Positions 1 through 8,354 of a stretch of 64,000 bases of DNA are shown here, one piece after another; position 1 is the first letter of the stretch, and each line of letters opens with the position of its first letter. The notes below the pieces were generated by a model, which was given only the letters and a program-made list of their open reading frames with translations, did not search any database and was not told the DNA's origin. The stretch comes from Methylorubrum sp. B1-46. Its GTDB lineage: Bacteria > Pseudomonadota > Alphaproteobacteria > Rhizobiales > Beijerinckiaceae. The stretch is taken from contig NZ_CP088247.1 in the NCBI RefSeq assembly GCF_021117295.1, positions 1,999,001-2,063,000 on the forward strand. The letters run 5' to 3'. The translations under genes were made by a program, and so were the position numbers.

Positions 1-1672
1 CGAGATGCAGCCCGAGCATCCGGTAGGGCCGGCCGTCACCGTCGTAGAGCGTGCGGCCGGAGGTATAGAGCCAGCGCCCACCCACCCGATATTCGGCGAT
101 GAAGCGGCTCTGGCTATCGACGGCGTGGTGGATCCGGTTCCAGGCCTCGACGACGTCGTCGGGGTGGATGGTCGCGGTCCATTCCGTCGGTGCCAGGGCG
201 CGCGGTCCGCCGGTTTCCGGCAGGCCGTAGAGGCGCACGCTCTCCGGCGAGAGCACGGTGATGCCGGTGCGCAGGTTCCAGTCGAAGGTTCCGGCTTCCG
301 CGCCTTCGAGGGCGATGCCGAGCAGGCGGCTCGTATCCTCCACGGCGAGCCGCGCGGAGACGATCTCGTCGATGTCGAGGGCGGTGCCGATCCACTCGGC
401 CACCTTGGCCGGCTCGGCCGCGTTGCGAATCGGGGTCACCGACAGCTTGTGCCAGCGGTAGGAGCCGTCCCGTGCCTTCAGGCGCCACTGCCCGTCGTAA
501 CCCTGGCCGCTGGCTTGGGCCGTCTGCCACGCCGCCTCCATGGCCGCGGCGTCGTCGGGATGGTTGCGGGACAGCCGCTGCTCCCGCGCCGCGCCGATCG
601 GTCCGTAATATTCCTCAAAGCGCGTGTTGGCGTAGGTCGCCTCGCCGCTGTCCGGATCGACGGTCCAAACCAGGAGCGGGAGGGCGTCGGCGAGGCTGCG
701 GTAGCGCAACTCGCTGCGGCGCATCTCCGCCTGGATCTGCACCCGGTCGGTCACATCCATCAGGATGCCGAACAGCCCGATCGTCCGGCCCGCCTCGTCG
801 GTCTTGCAGGTGCCCCGCACCATCACGTCGCGGACCGTTCCGTCGGGCCGCGCGAACCGCGCTTCGAACTCGAAATCCTGGCAGCCCGTGATCGCCGCGG
901 CGATGACGGCCTCCACGCGTCCGCGATCGGCGGGATGGCACAACTGGGCGAGCCCGGGATGCCGACTCGCGGGGGCCGCCGGGTCGAGGCCGGCAATGCG
1001 CAGGAGGCTTTCCGAGTAGATCGGGTGGCCGCTGGCGAAGTTGATGCGCCAGTGGCCGACCTGGGCGATCTGCTCGGCCATGGTGAGGAGGGAGTTGGCG
1101 CTCGCCCGCCGCTCGATCTCCGCGCCCTGGGCGCGGATGGTGCTTTCGTGGATCTGGCGCAGCGCCCGCTCGGTGGCGAAGGCGAGGTTGTCGCGCCGCA
1201 GCCGCAACTGGTCCGTCACGATCTCGGCGAGGTCGCGCAGGGCCGCCTCGTCGTCGGGCGTGAAGGCTCGCGGTTGCGGATCGACGAGGCAGAGGGAGCC
1301 GAGCCGCACACCCGGCCGCAGGGTCAGCGGGGCGCCGGCGTAGAACACGATGTGGGGCGGGCCGGTGACGATCCCGAGTCCGGAAAAGCGCGGGTCGCGA
1401 CGGGCGTCGGACACGACCAGCAGCGCATCCTGCTCGATCGTCCGGTCGCAGAAGGAGTCTTTGCGCGGCGTCTGGGTCGGCATGGTGCCCGCGCAGGCCT
1501 TCAGCCATTGCCGCTCGGCATCGACCAGGGAGATATAGGCGGCCGCGACGCCGAACAGGCGCTGCGCCGTCCGGCAGACGGCATCGAACTGCGCCTCCGG
1601 ATCACTGTCCAGGATGCGCAGGGCGTGCAGGGCTGCGAGGCGCTCGGCCTCGCTCGCCGATCCCGTGGTCAC
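1..1672 (-). CDS. GAF/PAS multi-sensor signalling protein (partial, C-terminus beyond window)
   Basis: Reading from a GTG at 1672, the frame stays open to the window edge. The N-terminal part (about residues 1-160) looks like a GAF domain (ERLAALHALRILDS start, CDRTIEQD, later GSLCLVDPQPRAFTPDD), followed by at least three PAS/PAC repeats marked by HPADR/HPDD motifs and FGILMDVTDR. Such proteins are usually sensor histidine kinases or GGDEF/EAL regulators; the output domain lies outside the window, so the activity cannot be named. The GTG overlaps the TGA of the upstream O-antigen ligase-like gene (GTGA at 1669-1672), which suggests translational coupling. Confident on the sensor domains, not on the output. 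Confidence 0.75.
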   Translation of the reverse strand, partial: MTTGSASEAERLAALHALRILDSDPEAQFDAVCRTAQRLFGVAAAYISLVDAERQWLKACAGTMPTQTPRKDSFCDRTIEQDALLVVSDARRDPRFSGLGIVTGPPHIVFYAGAPLTLRPGVRLGSLCLVDPQPRAFTPDDEAALRDLAEIVTDQLRLRRDNLAFATERALRQIHESTIRAQGAEIERRASANSLLTMAEQIAQVGHWRINFASGHPIYSESLLRIAGLDPAAPASRHPGLAQLCHPADRGRVEAVIAAAITGCQDFEFEARFARPDGTVRDVMVRGTCKTDEAGRTIGLFGILMDVTDRVQIQAEMRRSELRYRSLADALPLLVWTVDPDSGEATYANTRFEEYYGPIGAAREQRLSRNHPDDAAAMEAAWQTAQASGQGYDGQWRLKARDGSYRWHKLSVTPIRNAAEPAKVAEWIGTALDIDEIVSARLAVEDTSRLLGIALEGAEAGTFDWNLRTGITVLSPESVRLYGLPETGGPRALAPTEWTATIHPDDVVEAWNRIHHAVDSQSRFIAEYRVGGRWLYTSGRTLYDGDGRPYRMLGLHL

Positions 1673-3060
1673 GGTGTCACCTTCGTTCCGAACGCCGCGT
1701 ATCCGCCTCCGATCATAGCCCCGCCCGTCCCGGCCCGTGATGCAACGCTCGGATGTCCTTCGATGCGCCGCGGGAGGGGGAGGGTCAAGGGTGGATTCGC
1801 CCCGCGCAGACGGGCTGCCTCCAATGCCCAGACCATTCCGAGCATCATGTAGACGTGCCGCCACTTTTCCACGTCGATCTGCATCGCCTGGACGAAGAAC
1901 ATCAGCAGCGCCGGGAACACGATCTGTGCATAGGCCCGGTAGGGCGAGGGGCGCAGCATCAGCCGGAAGCCGACGAAGCAAGTGGCCGCCACCAGGGCGA
2001 TGAAGGTGGCGCCCGCGAGCCAGCCGCCGTTGGCGAAGCTGCCGATGTAGGAGTTATGCGGCTCCAGGTTGAAAATCTGGCGCCAGCGCAGCGGGCCAAG
2101 CCCGAGCGGCTCCTCCAGCATCATCCCCATGCCGCGGATCTGGTTGCCGAAGCGGCCGGTCTCGCCCTCGTCGTAATCCTGCGTGACCGCGGCGCGGGTC
2201 TGGAAGGTCTGGGCGACGCTGTCGATCGAGAGGAGCCCCGCGAGGGCGACCGCGCCGAATCCGACGGTGACGAGGCCGAGGGTCACGATCCGCCGCCGCA
2301 GGGCCCGCGAGCGGCTCGTCACGTAGAGCGCCCCAATCATCACGGTGACCGCGATCACCGTGCCGCCCCAGGAGCCGCGGGAGAACGACAGGAAGATGCC
2401 CGCCATCACGACGACGAGACTCGCCAGCGACAGGAGCGGCCACCGGGTCGAGCCCGAGAGGAGGCCGTGGATCAGGTAGAGCGCGCCCAGCGTCAGGAAG
2501 GAGCCGAACACGTTCGGGTCCTGGAAGGTGCCCGAGGCCCGGCCGTACTTGTAGAACAGGTCCTCGATGCCGAGGAGTTGCAGGTAGCCGACGATGCCCA
2601 GCGCCGCCGAGAGCACGCAACTCGCCGTATAGGCCTTGAGCGCGACCTCGATGCGCGCCCGCGTGTCGTCGGCATAGAGCATCGCGAAGAAGAGGCAGGT
2701 CACGATCAGGTAGGCGAGCTGCACCGTCCACGTCACCGAGAGGGGCTCGTTGAGGTAGGGCAGCAACGCGATCCCGATCCCCGTGAGGTAGACGAGGAGC
2801 AGGAGCACGAGGGGCACCGCCCCCCGGTGCAGGCGGATGCCGAGCGCCAGCCACAGCACGATCGTCGGGATCGCCACGAGGTCGTAGGGCGAGGCATCCG
2901 AGAAGGCGAAGCAGGCGAAGAAGATGAAGGCCGCGTGGAGGAGGGTCGCCAGCCCCTGGATGACGCGCAGGGCCGGAATGCGGCCCCAGGCGCCCGCGGC
3001 CCAACGCGACGGCGACGCGGCGGCCGTCGCGCCCGTCAGCGCGGCTGTCGTGGAGGACAT
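1669..3060 (-). CDS. O-antigen ligase family (Wzy/WaaL-like) membrane protein
   Basis: A polytopic membrane protein of about 463 residues with roughly ten hydrophobic segments and a large periplasmic loop near the C-terminus containing QIRGMGMMLEEPLGLGP and EPHNSYIGSFANGGW, typical of the O-antigen ligase/polymerase (Wzy_C) family. Members join or polymerise surface glycans at the periplasmic face of the inner membrane. The start was placed at ATG 3060 (MSSTTAALTG); an in-frame GTG at 3099 would add 13 residues and cannot be excluded. The C-terminal about 45 residues after the last membrane segment are low-complexity. It overlaps the downstream sensor gene by 4 nt. The glycan substrate cannot be told from sequence. 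Confidence 0.8.
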   Translation of the reverse strand: MSSTTAALTGATAAASPSRWAAGAWGRIPALRVIQGLATLLHAAFIFFACFAFSDASPYDLVAIPTIVLWLALGIRLHRGAVPLVLLLLVYLTGIGIALLPYLNEPLSVTWTVQLAYLIVTCLFFAMLYADDTRARIEVALKAYTASCVLSAALGIVGYLQLLGIEDLFYKYGRASGTFQDPNVFGSFLTLGALYLIHGLLSGSTRWPLLSLASLVVVMAGIFLSFSRGSWGGTVIAVTVMIGALYVTSRSRALRRRIVTLGLVTVGFGAVALAGLLSIDSVAQTFQTRAAVTQDYDEGETGRFGNQIRGMGMMLEEPLGLGPLRWRQIFNLEPHNSYIGSFANGGWLAGATFIALVAATCFVGFRLMLRPSPYRAYAQIVFPALLMFFVQAMQIDVEKWRHVYMMLGMVWALEAARLRGANPPLTLPLPRRIEGHPSVASRAGTGGAMIGGGYAAFGTKVTP

Positions 3061-3502
3061 CGGCGAACTCGAACTCTCGCGGGGTGCCGCGCACGCCACC
3101 TGCCCGAGCCGCTCGACGCGGCATCCGACAGGATTGCGGACCCCTCAACCGGGCTGATCGAACCACCGAAAGGTTGCGTTTTAACCAACGGCCCGAAAAG
3201 CGCTCCAGGCGCCCCTGTCAGGGCGTGACGCCGCGCCCGTGCCGCGGCGCCCCGACTTTCGCCAGCACCCGTACCGATCCGATCTTCGATCCGGCGCAGG
3301 ATCAATCTCTCGAGGGATACAGGTCGAACGGCGCGGCTCTCGTGCCCATGACTGGAGCCGCGGACGCCGCAGCGTTTTGGTTCCCTATCAGCGGGTGCGC
3401 CACGGCACGGCACGCCGGGCAGGCGCTTCCCATATTCAGTCTATCGAAGACGAGGCGAGCCGTGATGGCCTGGTCCCACTGATATTCAGATCGGAGAAAT
3501 TG
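3061..3502. other. Intergenic region before small secreted protein gene
   Basis: About 440 nt between divergent genes. Apart from a GGAGA Shine-Dalgarno sequence just before the gene at 3503, I see no gene, RNA or clear promoter. Reading frames on either strand here are arginine-rich GC artefacts. Confidence 0.5.
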
Positions 3503-3754
3503 ATGAAAAACCGTATCGCTGCTGCTGTTGCCGGACTTGTTCTCGGCGTCGCTCCGCTCACGTCTGCCATGGCCCTCCCGCATGCCCATGCGTACCGGGC
3601 TCCGGTGGTGTCCGGCTGGTCGGCTCCGCTCGGCACCTATGACAGCCCGTTCTACGCCGCCTGCCCGATGAATTCGGCAGCTGAAGGCAACGCCAACCAG
3701 CAGAACTTCCCGGTCAAGCAGTACGGCCAGACCGCCGGCGGCAATCGCTGCTGA
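3503..3754 (+). CDS. Small secreted protein, unknown function
   Basis: An 83-residue product starting at ATG 3503, preceded by GGAGA at good spacing. Residues 1-25 (MKNRIAAAVAGLVLGVAPLT, then SAMA) form a clear Sec signal peptide. The mature part is about 58 residues, rich in Gly, Ala, Asn and Tyr, with two cysteines (YAACPMNS and the terminal Cys, which ends the protein) that could form one disulfide. I do not recognise a domain. A longer upstream frame exists, but the signal peptide and ribosome binding site fix the start. It is probably a periplasmic or exported small protein typical of Methylobacterium. Confidence 0.65.
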   Translation: MKNRIAAAVAGLVLGVAPLTSAMALPHAHAYRAPVVSGWSAPLGTYDSPFYAACPMNSAAEGNANQQNFPVKQYGQTAGGNRC

Positions 3755-3865
3755 TCCCACCGGATCGGGGCCGGTGCCACACCCCCCTTCCCTGACTGGA
3801 TGCGGACTGCTTCGCCGACCCGACATCCGGTCGGCGACAGGCGCGCGGATCAAACGGATTGAAGG

Positions 3866-3961
3866 ATGATGAAGGCGTTTTCTTACGGAATGATCGGTGC
3901 GCTTGTGGTCGGAATCGCGACCGCCGTGTTCGGCACCACGAGCCTGTTGTTCAACCCATGA
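3866..3961 (+). CDS. Possible 31-aa single-span membrane peptide
   Basis: ATG ATG AAG start at 3866 (or 3869), with GAAGG just upstream. The product has a Lys near the N-terminus, one hydrophobic stretch (YGMIGALVVGIATAVFG) and a short polar tail, and it is followed 28 nt later by a strong hairpin terminator. The composition fits a small membrane peptide, but the gene is short and I know no family for it. Confidence 0.35.
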   Translation: MMKAFSYGMIGALVVGIATAVFGTTSLLFNP

Positions 3962-3989
3962 CGCCCGACCCATAGACCGGTCGCAGCAA

Positions 3990-4018
3990 GGGCCGCCCGC
4001 GAGGGCGGCCCAATTTTC
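3990..4018 (+). terminator. Rho-independent terminator
   Basis: Perfect stem GGGCCGCCC / GGGCGGCCC with a 4-nt loop (GCGA), followed by AATTTT. It lies between the small genes on the plus strand and the convergent COG0523 gene, so it may serve both directions. Confidence 0.75.
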
Positions 4019-4064
4019 GTGCACGGTCCCGATCGAAGCCGAAACCGCCGGGCGGAAGGCCGCC

Positions 4065-5054
4065 TCACACCTTGCAGGCGAAAAAGCCCTCGCGGATGGC
4101 CTCCGGGTCGAGGTTGCGGCCGATGAACACGACGCGAGAGACACGCGGCTCGTCGGCGCCCCACTCCCCCTGGACGTCGCCGTCGAGGATCATGTGCACG
4201 CCCTGGAAGACGAAGCGCTTCGGCTCGTCGGGGAAGGCGACGATGCCCTTGCAGCGCAGGATGTCCGGTCCCTGAACCTGGGTCAGGTTCGAGATCCAGG
4301 GCATGAACTTCTCCGGATCGACCGGGCCGTCGATCTTGGCGGAGACAGACTGCATCTGCTCGTCGTGGTGATGGTGGTGGCCTTCTTCCAGGAAGTCGGG
4401 CTCCACGTCGAGGATGCGCGAGAGGTCGAAGGCGTTGCGGTCGAGCACCTGATCGAGCGGGATCGCGCAACGCTCGGTGCGGTGGATCTTGGCCCACGGG
4501 TTGATCGCGCGGATCTGGCCCTCGACCCGGTCGAGGTCTTCGCCCGAGACGAGATCGGACTTGTTGAGCAGGATCACGTCGGCAAACGCGATCTGGTTCT
4601 TGGCCTCGGGCGCGTCGGCGAGCCGATCCGTGAGCCATTTGGCGTCGGCCACCGTCACCACCGCGTCGAGCCGGGCGGCCTCGCCGACATCCTGATCGAC
4701 GAAGAAGGTCTGGGCGACGGGGGCGGGATCGGCGAGCCCGGTGGTCTCGACGATGATCGCGTCGAACTTGCCGCGCCGCTTCACCAGCCCGTCCATGATG
4801 CGGATCAGGTCGCCGCGCACGGTGCAGCAGACGCAGCCGTTGTTCATCTCGAACACTTCCTCGTCGGCGCCGACCACGAGATCGTTGTCGATGCCGATCT
4901 CGCCGAACTCGTTGACGATCACGGCGTAGCGCTTGCCGTGCTGTTCGGTGAGGATGCGGTTGAGCAGCGTCGTCTTGCCCGCTCCGAGATAGCCGGTGAG
5001 CACCGTCACCGGGATCTTCTCGGACGAGGCAGCGAGGGGGGAGGCGTCGGACAT
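4065..5054 (-). CDS. COG0523-family (CobW/YjiA-like) metal GTPase
   Basis: A 329-residue G3E GTPase. Visible motifs: Walker [10 protein letters not shown] at residues 21-29, the metal-binding CVCC at 74-77, ETTGLADP (Walker B region), NKSDL for guanine specificity, and a histidine-rich [10 protein letters not shown] segment at about 220-230 that normally binds Zn, Co or Ni. The C-terminal CobW domain is complete. COG0523 proteins insert or deliver metals (Zn homeostasis, cobalamin, nitrile hydratase); nothing in the neighbours fixes the metal or client. There is no Zur-like site that I can point to upstream. Transcribed alone, convergent to the small genes at 3.5-3.9 kb. Confidence 0.9.
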   Translation of the reverse strand: MSDASPLAASSEKIPVTVLTGYLGAGKTTLLNRILTEQHGKRYAVIVNEFGEIGIDNDLVVGADEEVFEMNNGCVCCTVRGDLIRIMDGLVKRRGKFDAIIVETTGLADPAPVAQTFFVDQDVGEAARLDAVVTVADAKWLTDRLADAPEAKNQIAFADVILLNKSDLVSGEDLDRVEGQIRAINPWAKIHRTERCAIPLDQVLDRNAFDLSRILDVEPDFLEEGHHHHHDEQMQSVSAKIDGPVDPEKFMPWISNLTQVQGPDILRCKGIVAFPDEPKRFVFQGVHMILDGDVQGEWGADEPRVSRVVFIGRNLDPEAIREGFFACKV

Positions 5055-5096
5055 GGAGGGCCTGGGCAGCGTGTATGGTGAGGGGATGTCAGGCTG

Positions 5097-5471
5097 TCAT
5101 ATTGTATCATCCGGGTCGGATGGAAGGTCGCCGGCCTGCCCGCGAAGCGCTTCGACGGCGATACGAAGGCGCGGCAGCCCATCGACCACGACGTTCCAGA
5201 CAATCCGCTCGGACAGACCGTGATATTCGTGGCGCAGGATGTTGCCGATGGCGCGTACCTGATGCCAGGTGATCTCGGATCGCAGCGCCTTGATGTCGTC
5301 CGGGACGGCGCGGCTCGCTTCCGAGATGATCTCGATGCCCCGCTCGACGCCGTGCTTCAGCAGCCAGTTCCGGCAAAAGGCATCGAAGTCCTGTCCCGCC
5401 GTCGCTTCGGCGATCCCGTCGAGGGCAGCCAGCATGTCGTCCAGGGCATGCCGATAGTCGCGCCGCGCCAT
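5097..5471 (-). CDS. HepT-like ribonuclease toxin (DUF86)
   Basis: A 124-residue all-helical protein of the HepT/DUF86 type. The segment AIGNILRHEYHGLSERIVW carries the R-x(4-6)-H-x-Y-like catalytic motif of HEPN RNases (here RHEYHG). HepT is the RNase toxin of the MNT/HepT module; the MNT partner AMPylates and neutralises it. The start ATG at 5471 shares one base with the stop codon of the upstream MNT gene (TGATG), the arrangement expected for a co-translated toxin-antitoxin pair. Confidence 0.8.
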   Translation of the reverse strand: MARRDYRHALDDMLAALDGIAEATAGQDFDAFCRNWLLKHGVERGIEIISEASRAVPDDIKALRSEITWHQVRAIGNILRHEYHGLSERIVWNVVVDGLPRLRIAVEALRGQAGDLPSDPDDTI

Positions 5472-5767
5472 CAGAACACACGCAGCGCCGTGGTCTCGAT
5501 CCGATCGCGCAGCCGAGGGTGCAGCCCGTCGCGGGTCGTGATGTCGATCACGGTCCCGAGCCGGTCTTCCAAGAGCAGCTTGATGCCGACGAGATCGAAG
5601 GCGTTGAAGCGGCTCGCCGGATCGTAATCAATGAAGAGATCGAGATCGCTGTCCGCGCGTGCCTCGCCCCGAGCCGTGGAGCCGAACAGGTAGAGCGATG
5701 TGGCGCCCATGGTGCGCACGGCATCGGCGTTGTCGCGAAGCCGGTTGATGGCGTCCATCCTGTTCAT
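5471..5767 (-). CDS. MNT-domain nucleotidyltransferase antitoxin (MntA-like)
   Basis: A 98-residue minimal nucleotidyltransferase. The motif GSTARGEARADSDLDLFID (about residues 29-47) is the GSX10DXD signature of MNT enzymes. In MNT/HepT systems this protein adds AMP groups to the HepT toxin tyrosine. Start ATG 5767 (MNRMDAIN) was chosen; MDAIN at 5758 is an alternative. A longer in-frame extension upstream is antisense to the TetR gene and is arginine/proline-rich artefact. Immediately followed by hepT with a one-base overlap. Confidence 0.82.
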   Translation of the reverse strand: MNRMDAINRLRDNADAVRTMGATSLYLFGSTARGEARADSDLDLFIDYDPASRFNAFDLVGIKLLLEDRLGTVIDITTRDGLHPRLRDRIETTALRVF

Positions 5768-5796
5768 CGGTCGCGCGCTCCGTCCTCCGCACCCTA

Positions 5797-6372
5797 TCAA
5801 CTCTTGCGCGCCGGCTGCAGCCCTTCGCCCAGCGCCGCCAGCGTCCGCTCGAAGCCTTCCGGACCGGCGAGGAAGCGCTCCAGCAGGAGTGCTCCCTCCA
5901 GCGCTGCCACGATCAGCCGGGCCTGGGCCTGCGGGTCGAGGCCGGCGCGGACGCTGCCGTCGACCTGCCCCTCCTCGATCACCCCGGCGAGCCAAGCGAT
6001 GTGCTTGTCGAAGAAGGCGGTGATGGCCCGGCGCAGGGTCTCTGGGAGCGTTTCCAGCTCGACGGCGAGCGCCGCGCATAGGCAGCCGAGCCCCTGCTCG
6101 ACTCCGCCGAGATAGAGCCGCCCATAGGCCTCGATCCGAGCGACCCCGTCATGGGTCGCGTCCGAGATCGCGTCGAGCGCCGCGTCGTAGCGCGCATCGT
6201 AGGCCTCGATCAGCGCCTGAGCGAGCGCTTCCTTGGTGCGGAAATGGTGATGGATGCTGGCCTTGCGGATGCCGACCGCCTCGGCGAGGTCGGCGTAGCT
6301 GAAGCCGGAATAGCCCCGGCCGCGCACCAAGATCTCGGCCTCGCTGAGGAGGGACGCGCGCGTGTCTCTCAT
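5797..6372 (-). CDS. TetR/AcrR family transcriptional repressor
   Basis: A 191-residue protein with an N-terminal TetR helix-turn-helix (about residues 8-53: SYADLAEAVGIRKASIHHHFRTKEAL) and a helical ligand-binding domain. It is divergent from the quinoprotein-relay operon starting at 6559, and a semi-palindrome (6459-6472) in the 186-nt gap could be its operator. By context it most likely controls itself and that operon; the ligand is unknown. The C-terminus ends 30 nt before the MNT antitoxin start on the same strand. Confidence 0.88.
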   Translation of the reverse strand: MRDTRASLLSEAEILVRGRGYSGFSYADLAEAVGIRKASIHHHFRTKEALAQALIEAYDARYDAALDAISDATHDGVARIEAYGRLYLGGVEQGLGCLCAALAVELETLPETLRRAITAFFDKHIAWLAGVIEEGQVDGSVRAGLDPQAQARLIVAALEGALLLERFLAGPEGFERTLAALGEGLQPARKS

Positions 6373-6440
6373 CGTCCGTCCGTTCGTGTCGGACCGATCA
6401 CGTGCTCGCGACGGCCCCCTTCGTTTCGCGAGGGTGGCAC

Positions 6441-6472
6441 TTGACGACCGAAAAATCTACCTACTAGATGGT
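6441..6472 (+). promoter_or_regulatory. Putative promoter -35 with overlapping TetR-type operator
   Basis: In the gap between tetR and the divergent relay operon, TTGACG (6441-6446) resembles a -35 box, and the semi-palindrome ACCTACTAGATGGT (6459-6472, 10 of 14 positions symmetric) lies where the -10 would be. This is the kind of position TetR repressors use to block a promoter. Based on pattern only. Confidence 0.4.
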
Positions 6473-6558
6473 TTGCACTATATCGATAAAATCAGCGGGA
6501 GGACGCGGCCGATGTCGGCACGGACGTGCCTGGGTCACGAGTCCGGCGGGGGCGGGCG

Positions 6559-7503
6559 ATGAACGCGGCTGTGGGCTCGTCCCTCACGCGCCGTGCGGCC
6601 CTGTTCGGGGGTCTGTGCCTGTGCTGCGTGCCGCGGCCCGGCTTTGCCGCCGACGCGCTGTCCATGGACGAGGTCGCGCCGGGCGTCTTCATCCGCCGGG
6701 GCCCGGACGCCGAAGCGACGCCCGAGAACGCCGACGGCATCGCCAATATCGGCTTCATCATCGGACGCGACGGGGTGCTCGTCACCGAATCCGGCGGTAG
6801 CCTCGCCGACGGGCAGTGGCTGCGCCGGGAGATCGCCCGGCGCACCGACAAGCCGATCCGTTACGTGATGCTCACCCACGTGCATCCCGACCACGTCTTC
6901 GGCGCCGCCGCCTTCCGGGGCGACAACCCGACCTTCGTCGGCCATGCGGGCTTGCGCGGCGCGCTCGATGCCCGCGGTGAATTCTACCGCCAGCGCCTCG
7001 CCGAGATCCTCGGGGCGGACAAGGCGGGGGAGGTCGTCTACCCGACGATGGAGGTGCGGGACACGGCGGAGATCGATCTCGGCGACCGCACGCTCCGGCT
7101 CACCGCCCACGGCAGCGCGCATACGACGTGCGACCTGTCGATGCTCGACACCGGCAGCGGGCTCCTGTTTCCCGCCGACCTTCTCTTCGTCGGCCGCGTT
7201 CCTTCGCTCGATGGCAGCCTGCTCGGCTGGTTCAAGGCGATCGAGCAGCTGAAGGCGGCCGGCGCCACCGACGCCGTGCCGGGCCACGGCCCGACGCGGG
7301 TGGCCTTCGCGCCGGCGATGGACGATCTCGCGCGTTATCTCTCGGCGCTGCGCGACGAGACCCGCAAGGCGGTGGCCGGTAGCGTGCCGATCGAGGCTGC
7401 GGTGCGGACGGTGGCGCAGGGCGAGCGGGACAACTGGGCCCTGTTCGACACCTATAACGGCCGCAACGTCACGCAGGCCTACCAAGAACTCGAGTGGGAA
7501 TGA
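6559..7503 (+). CDS. Quinoprotein relay system zinc metallohydrolase (MBL fold)
   Basis: A 314-residue metallo-beta-lactamase fold protein with an N-terminal twin-arginine-like signal (SLTRRAALFGGLCLCCVP, then Ala-rich cleavage site). The Zn motif is THVHPDHVFGA (about residue 112-122), with a later His in GSAHTTCD and PGHGPT near the C-terminus. It belongs to the family that occurs with SoxYZ-like and CXXCW proteins around PQQ enzymes in proteobacteria and is proposed to act in electron or sulfur relay in the periplasm; its true substrate is not established. Start ATG 6559 was chosen over an upstream in-frame codon because it directly precedes the signal peptide. First gene of a four-gene operon. 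Confidence 0.85.
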   Translation: MNAAVGSSLTRRAALFGGLCLCCVPRPGFAADALSMDEVAPGVFIRRGPDAEATPENADGIANIGFIIGRDGVLVTESGGSLADGQWLRREIARRTDKPIRYVMLTHVHPDHVFGAAAFRGDNPTFVGHAGLRGALDARGEFYRQRLAEILGADKAGEVVYPTMEVRDTAEIDLGDRTLRLTAHGSAHTTCDLSMLDTGSGLLFPADLLFVGRVPSLDGSLLGWFKAIEQLKAAGATDAVPGHGPTRVAFAPAMDDLARYLSALRDETRKAVAGSVPIEAAVRTVAQGERDNWALFDTYNGRNVTQAYQELEWE

Positions 7504-7538
7504 CCCGCCGCACGCTCGGGGGCTAGAAGGAGACGACC

Positions 7539-8354
7539 ATGAAACGCCTGATGCTCGCCCTTGGCCTGACGCTCTCCGCGGCGGCACTCGCGCCCGTCCC
7601 CGGCATGGCCGGCGCCACCGATACCGACGAGGAGCGTGCCGCCCGCTGGAGCGAGATCAAGGCGTCGATCTTCGGCGATCGGAAGGTCGAGGCCAGCCCG
7701 AGCGCGGTCGCCATCGACGCCCCCGCCCGCGCGCTTGATGCCGCCCTGGTGCCGATCGGCCTGACGCTCGCCGACAAGGACAGCGTCAAGGCCCTCTCCT
7801 TCGTCATCGATGACAACCCCTCGCCCTACGCGGCAAGCTTCACCTTCGGCCCGGCCGCCGATCCGGGCGAGATCAAGCTCCGGGTGCGGGTGAACAACTA
7901 CACCAACGTCCACGCCGTGGTGGAGACCAAGGACGGCCGGCTTCTCGAATCCGCCAAGTTCGTCAAGGCGTCGGGTGGTTGCTCGGCGCCGATGGGCATG
8001 AGCGACGAGGAGGCGATGAAGGGCATGGGCGAGATGCGCATGAAGTTCGCCGGGGAGCCTCAGGCCGGCAAGCCGATCGAGGCGACGCTGATGGTCCGCC
8101 ACCCGAATTTCTCGGGCATGCAGATGAACCAGCTCACCCGCGACTACACGCCCGCCCGCTACATCGAGAAGCTCGACGTGACCGCGGGCGACACGCTGGT
8201 GTTCCACCTCGCCGGCGACATCTCGATCGCCTCGAACCCGGTCATCAACTTTGCCATGCGGCCCGACATCCGGGGCCCGGTCAAGGTCGTGGCCTCCGAC
8301 AACCAGGGCGGACGCTGGGAGCAGAGCTTCCCGCTTCCGTCGGCGAGCAACTGA
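7539..8354 (+). CDS. Quinoprotein dehydrogenase-associated SoxYZ-like carrier protein
   Basis: 271 residues with a good AGAAGGAGA ribosome binding site, an N-terminal signal peptide (residues 1-25), a SoxY-like domain (about 30-165) containing the conserved segment VKASGGCSAP with the single mature cysteine, and a C-terminal SoxZ-like domain (about 185-271). In SoxYZ the cysteine on SoxY carries sulfur intermediates; here SoxY and SoxZ are fused. The stop shares one base with the start of the next gene (TGATG), indicating coupled translation. Periplasmic. Confidence 0.87.
   Translation: MKRLMLALGLTLSAAALAPVPGMAGATDTDEERAARWSEIKASIFGDRKVEASPSAVAIDAPARALDAALVPIGLTLADKDSVKALSFVIDDNPSPYAASFTFGPAADPGEIKLRVRVNNYTNVHAVVETKDGRLLESAKFVKASGGCSAPMGMSDEEAMKGMGEMRMKFAGEPQAGKPIEATLMVRHPNFSGMQMNQLTRDYTPARYIEKLDVTAGDTLVFHLAGDISIASNPVINFAMRPDIRGPVKVVASDNQGGRWEQSFPLPSASN

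Noticed and set aside
5..1852. Long plus-strand open frame of over 600 codons
   Set aside because: Antisense to the GAF/PAS sensor gene, rich in Arg, Gly and Ala with no domain; a shadow caused by high G+C.
1753..3228. Plus-strand frame of 491 codons
   Set aside because: Antisense to the O-antigen ligase-like gene; charged low-complexity product.
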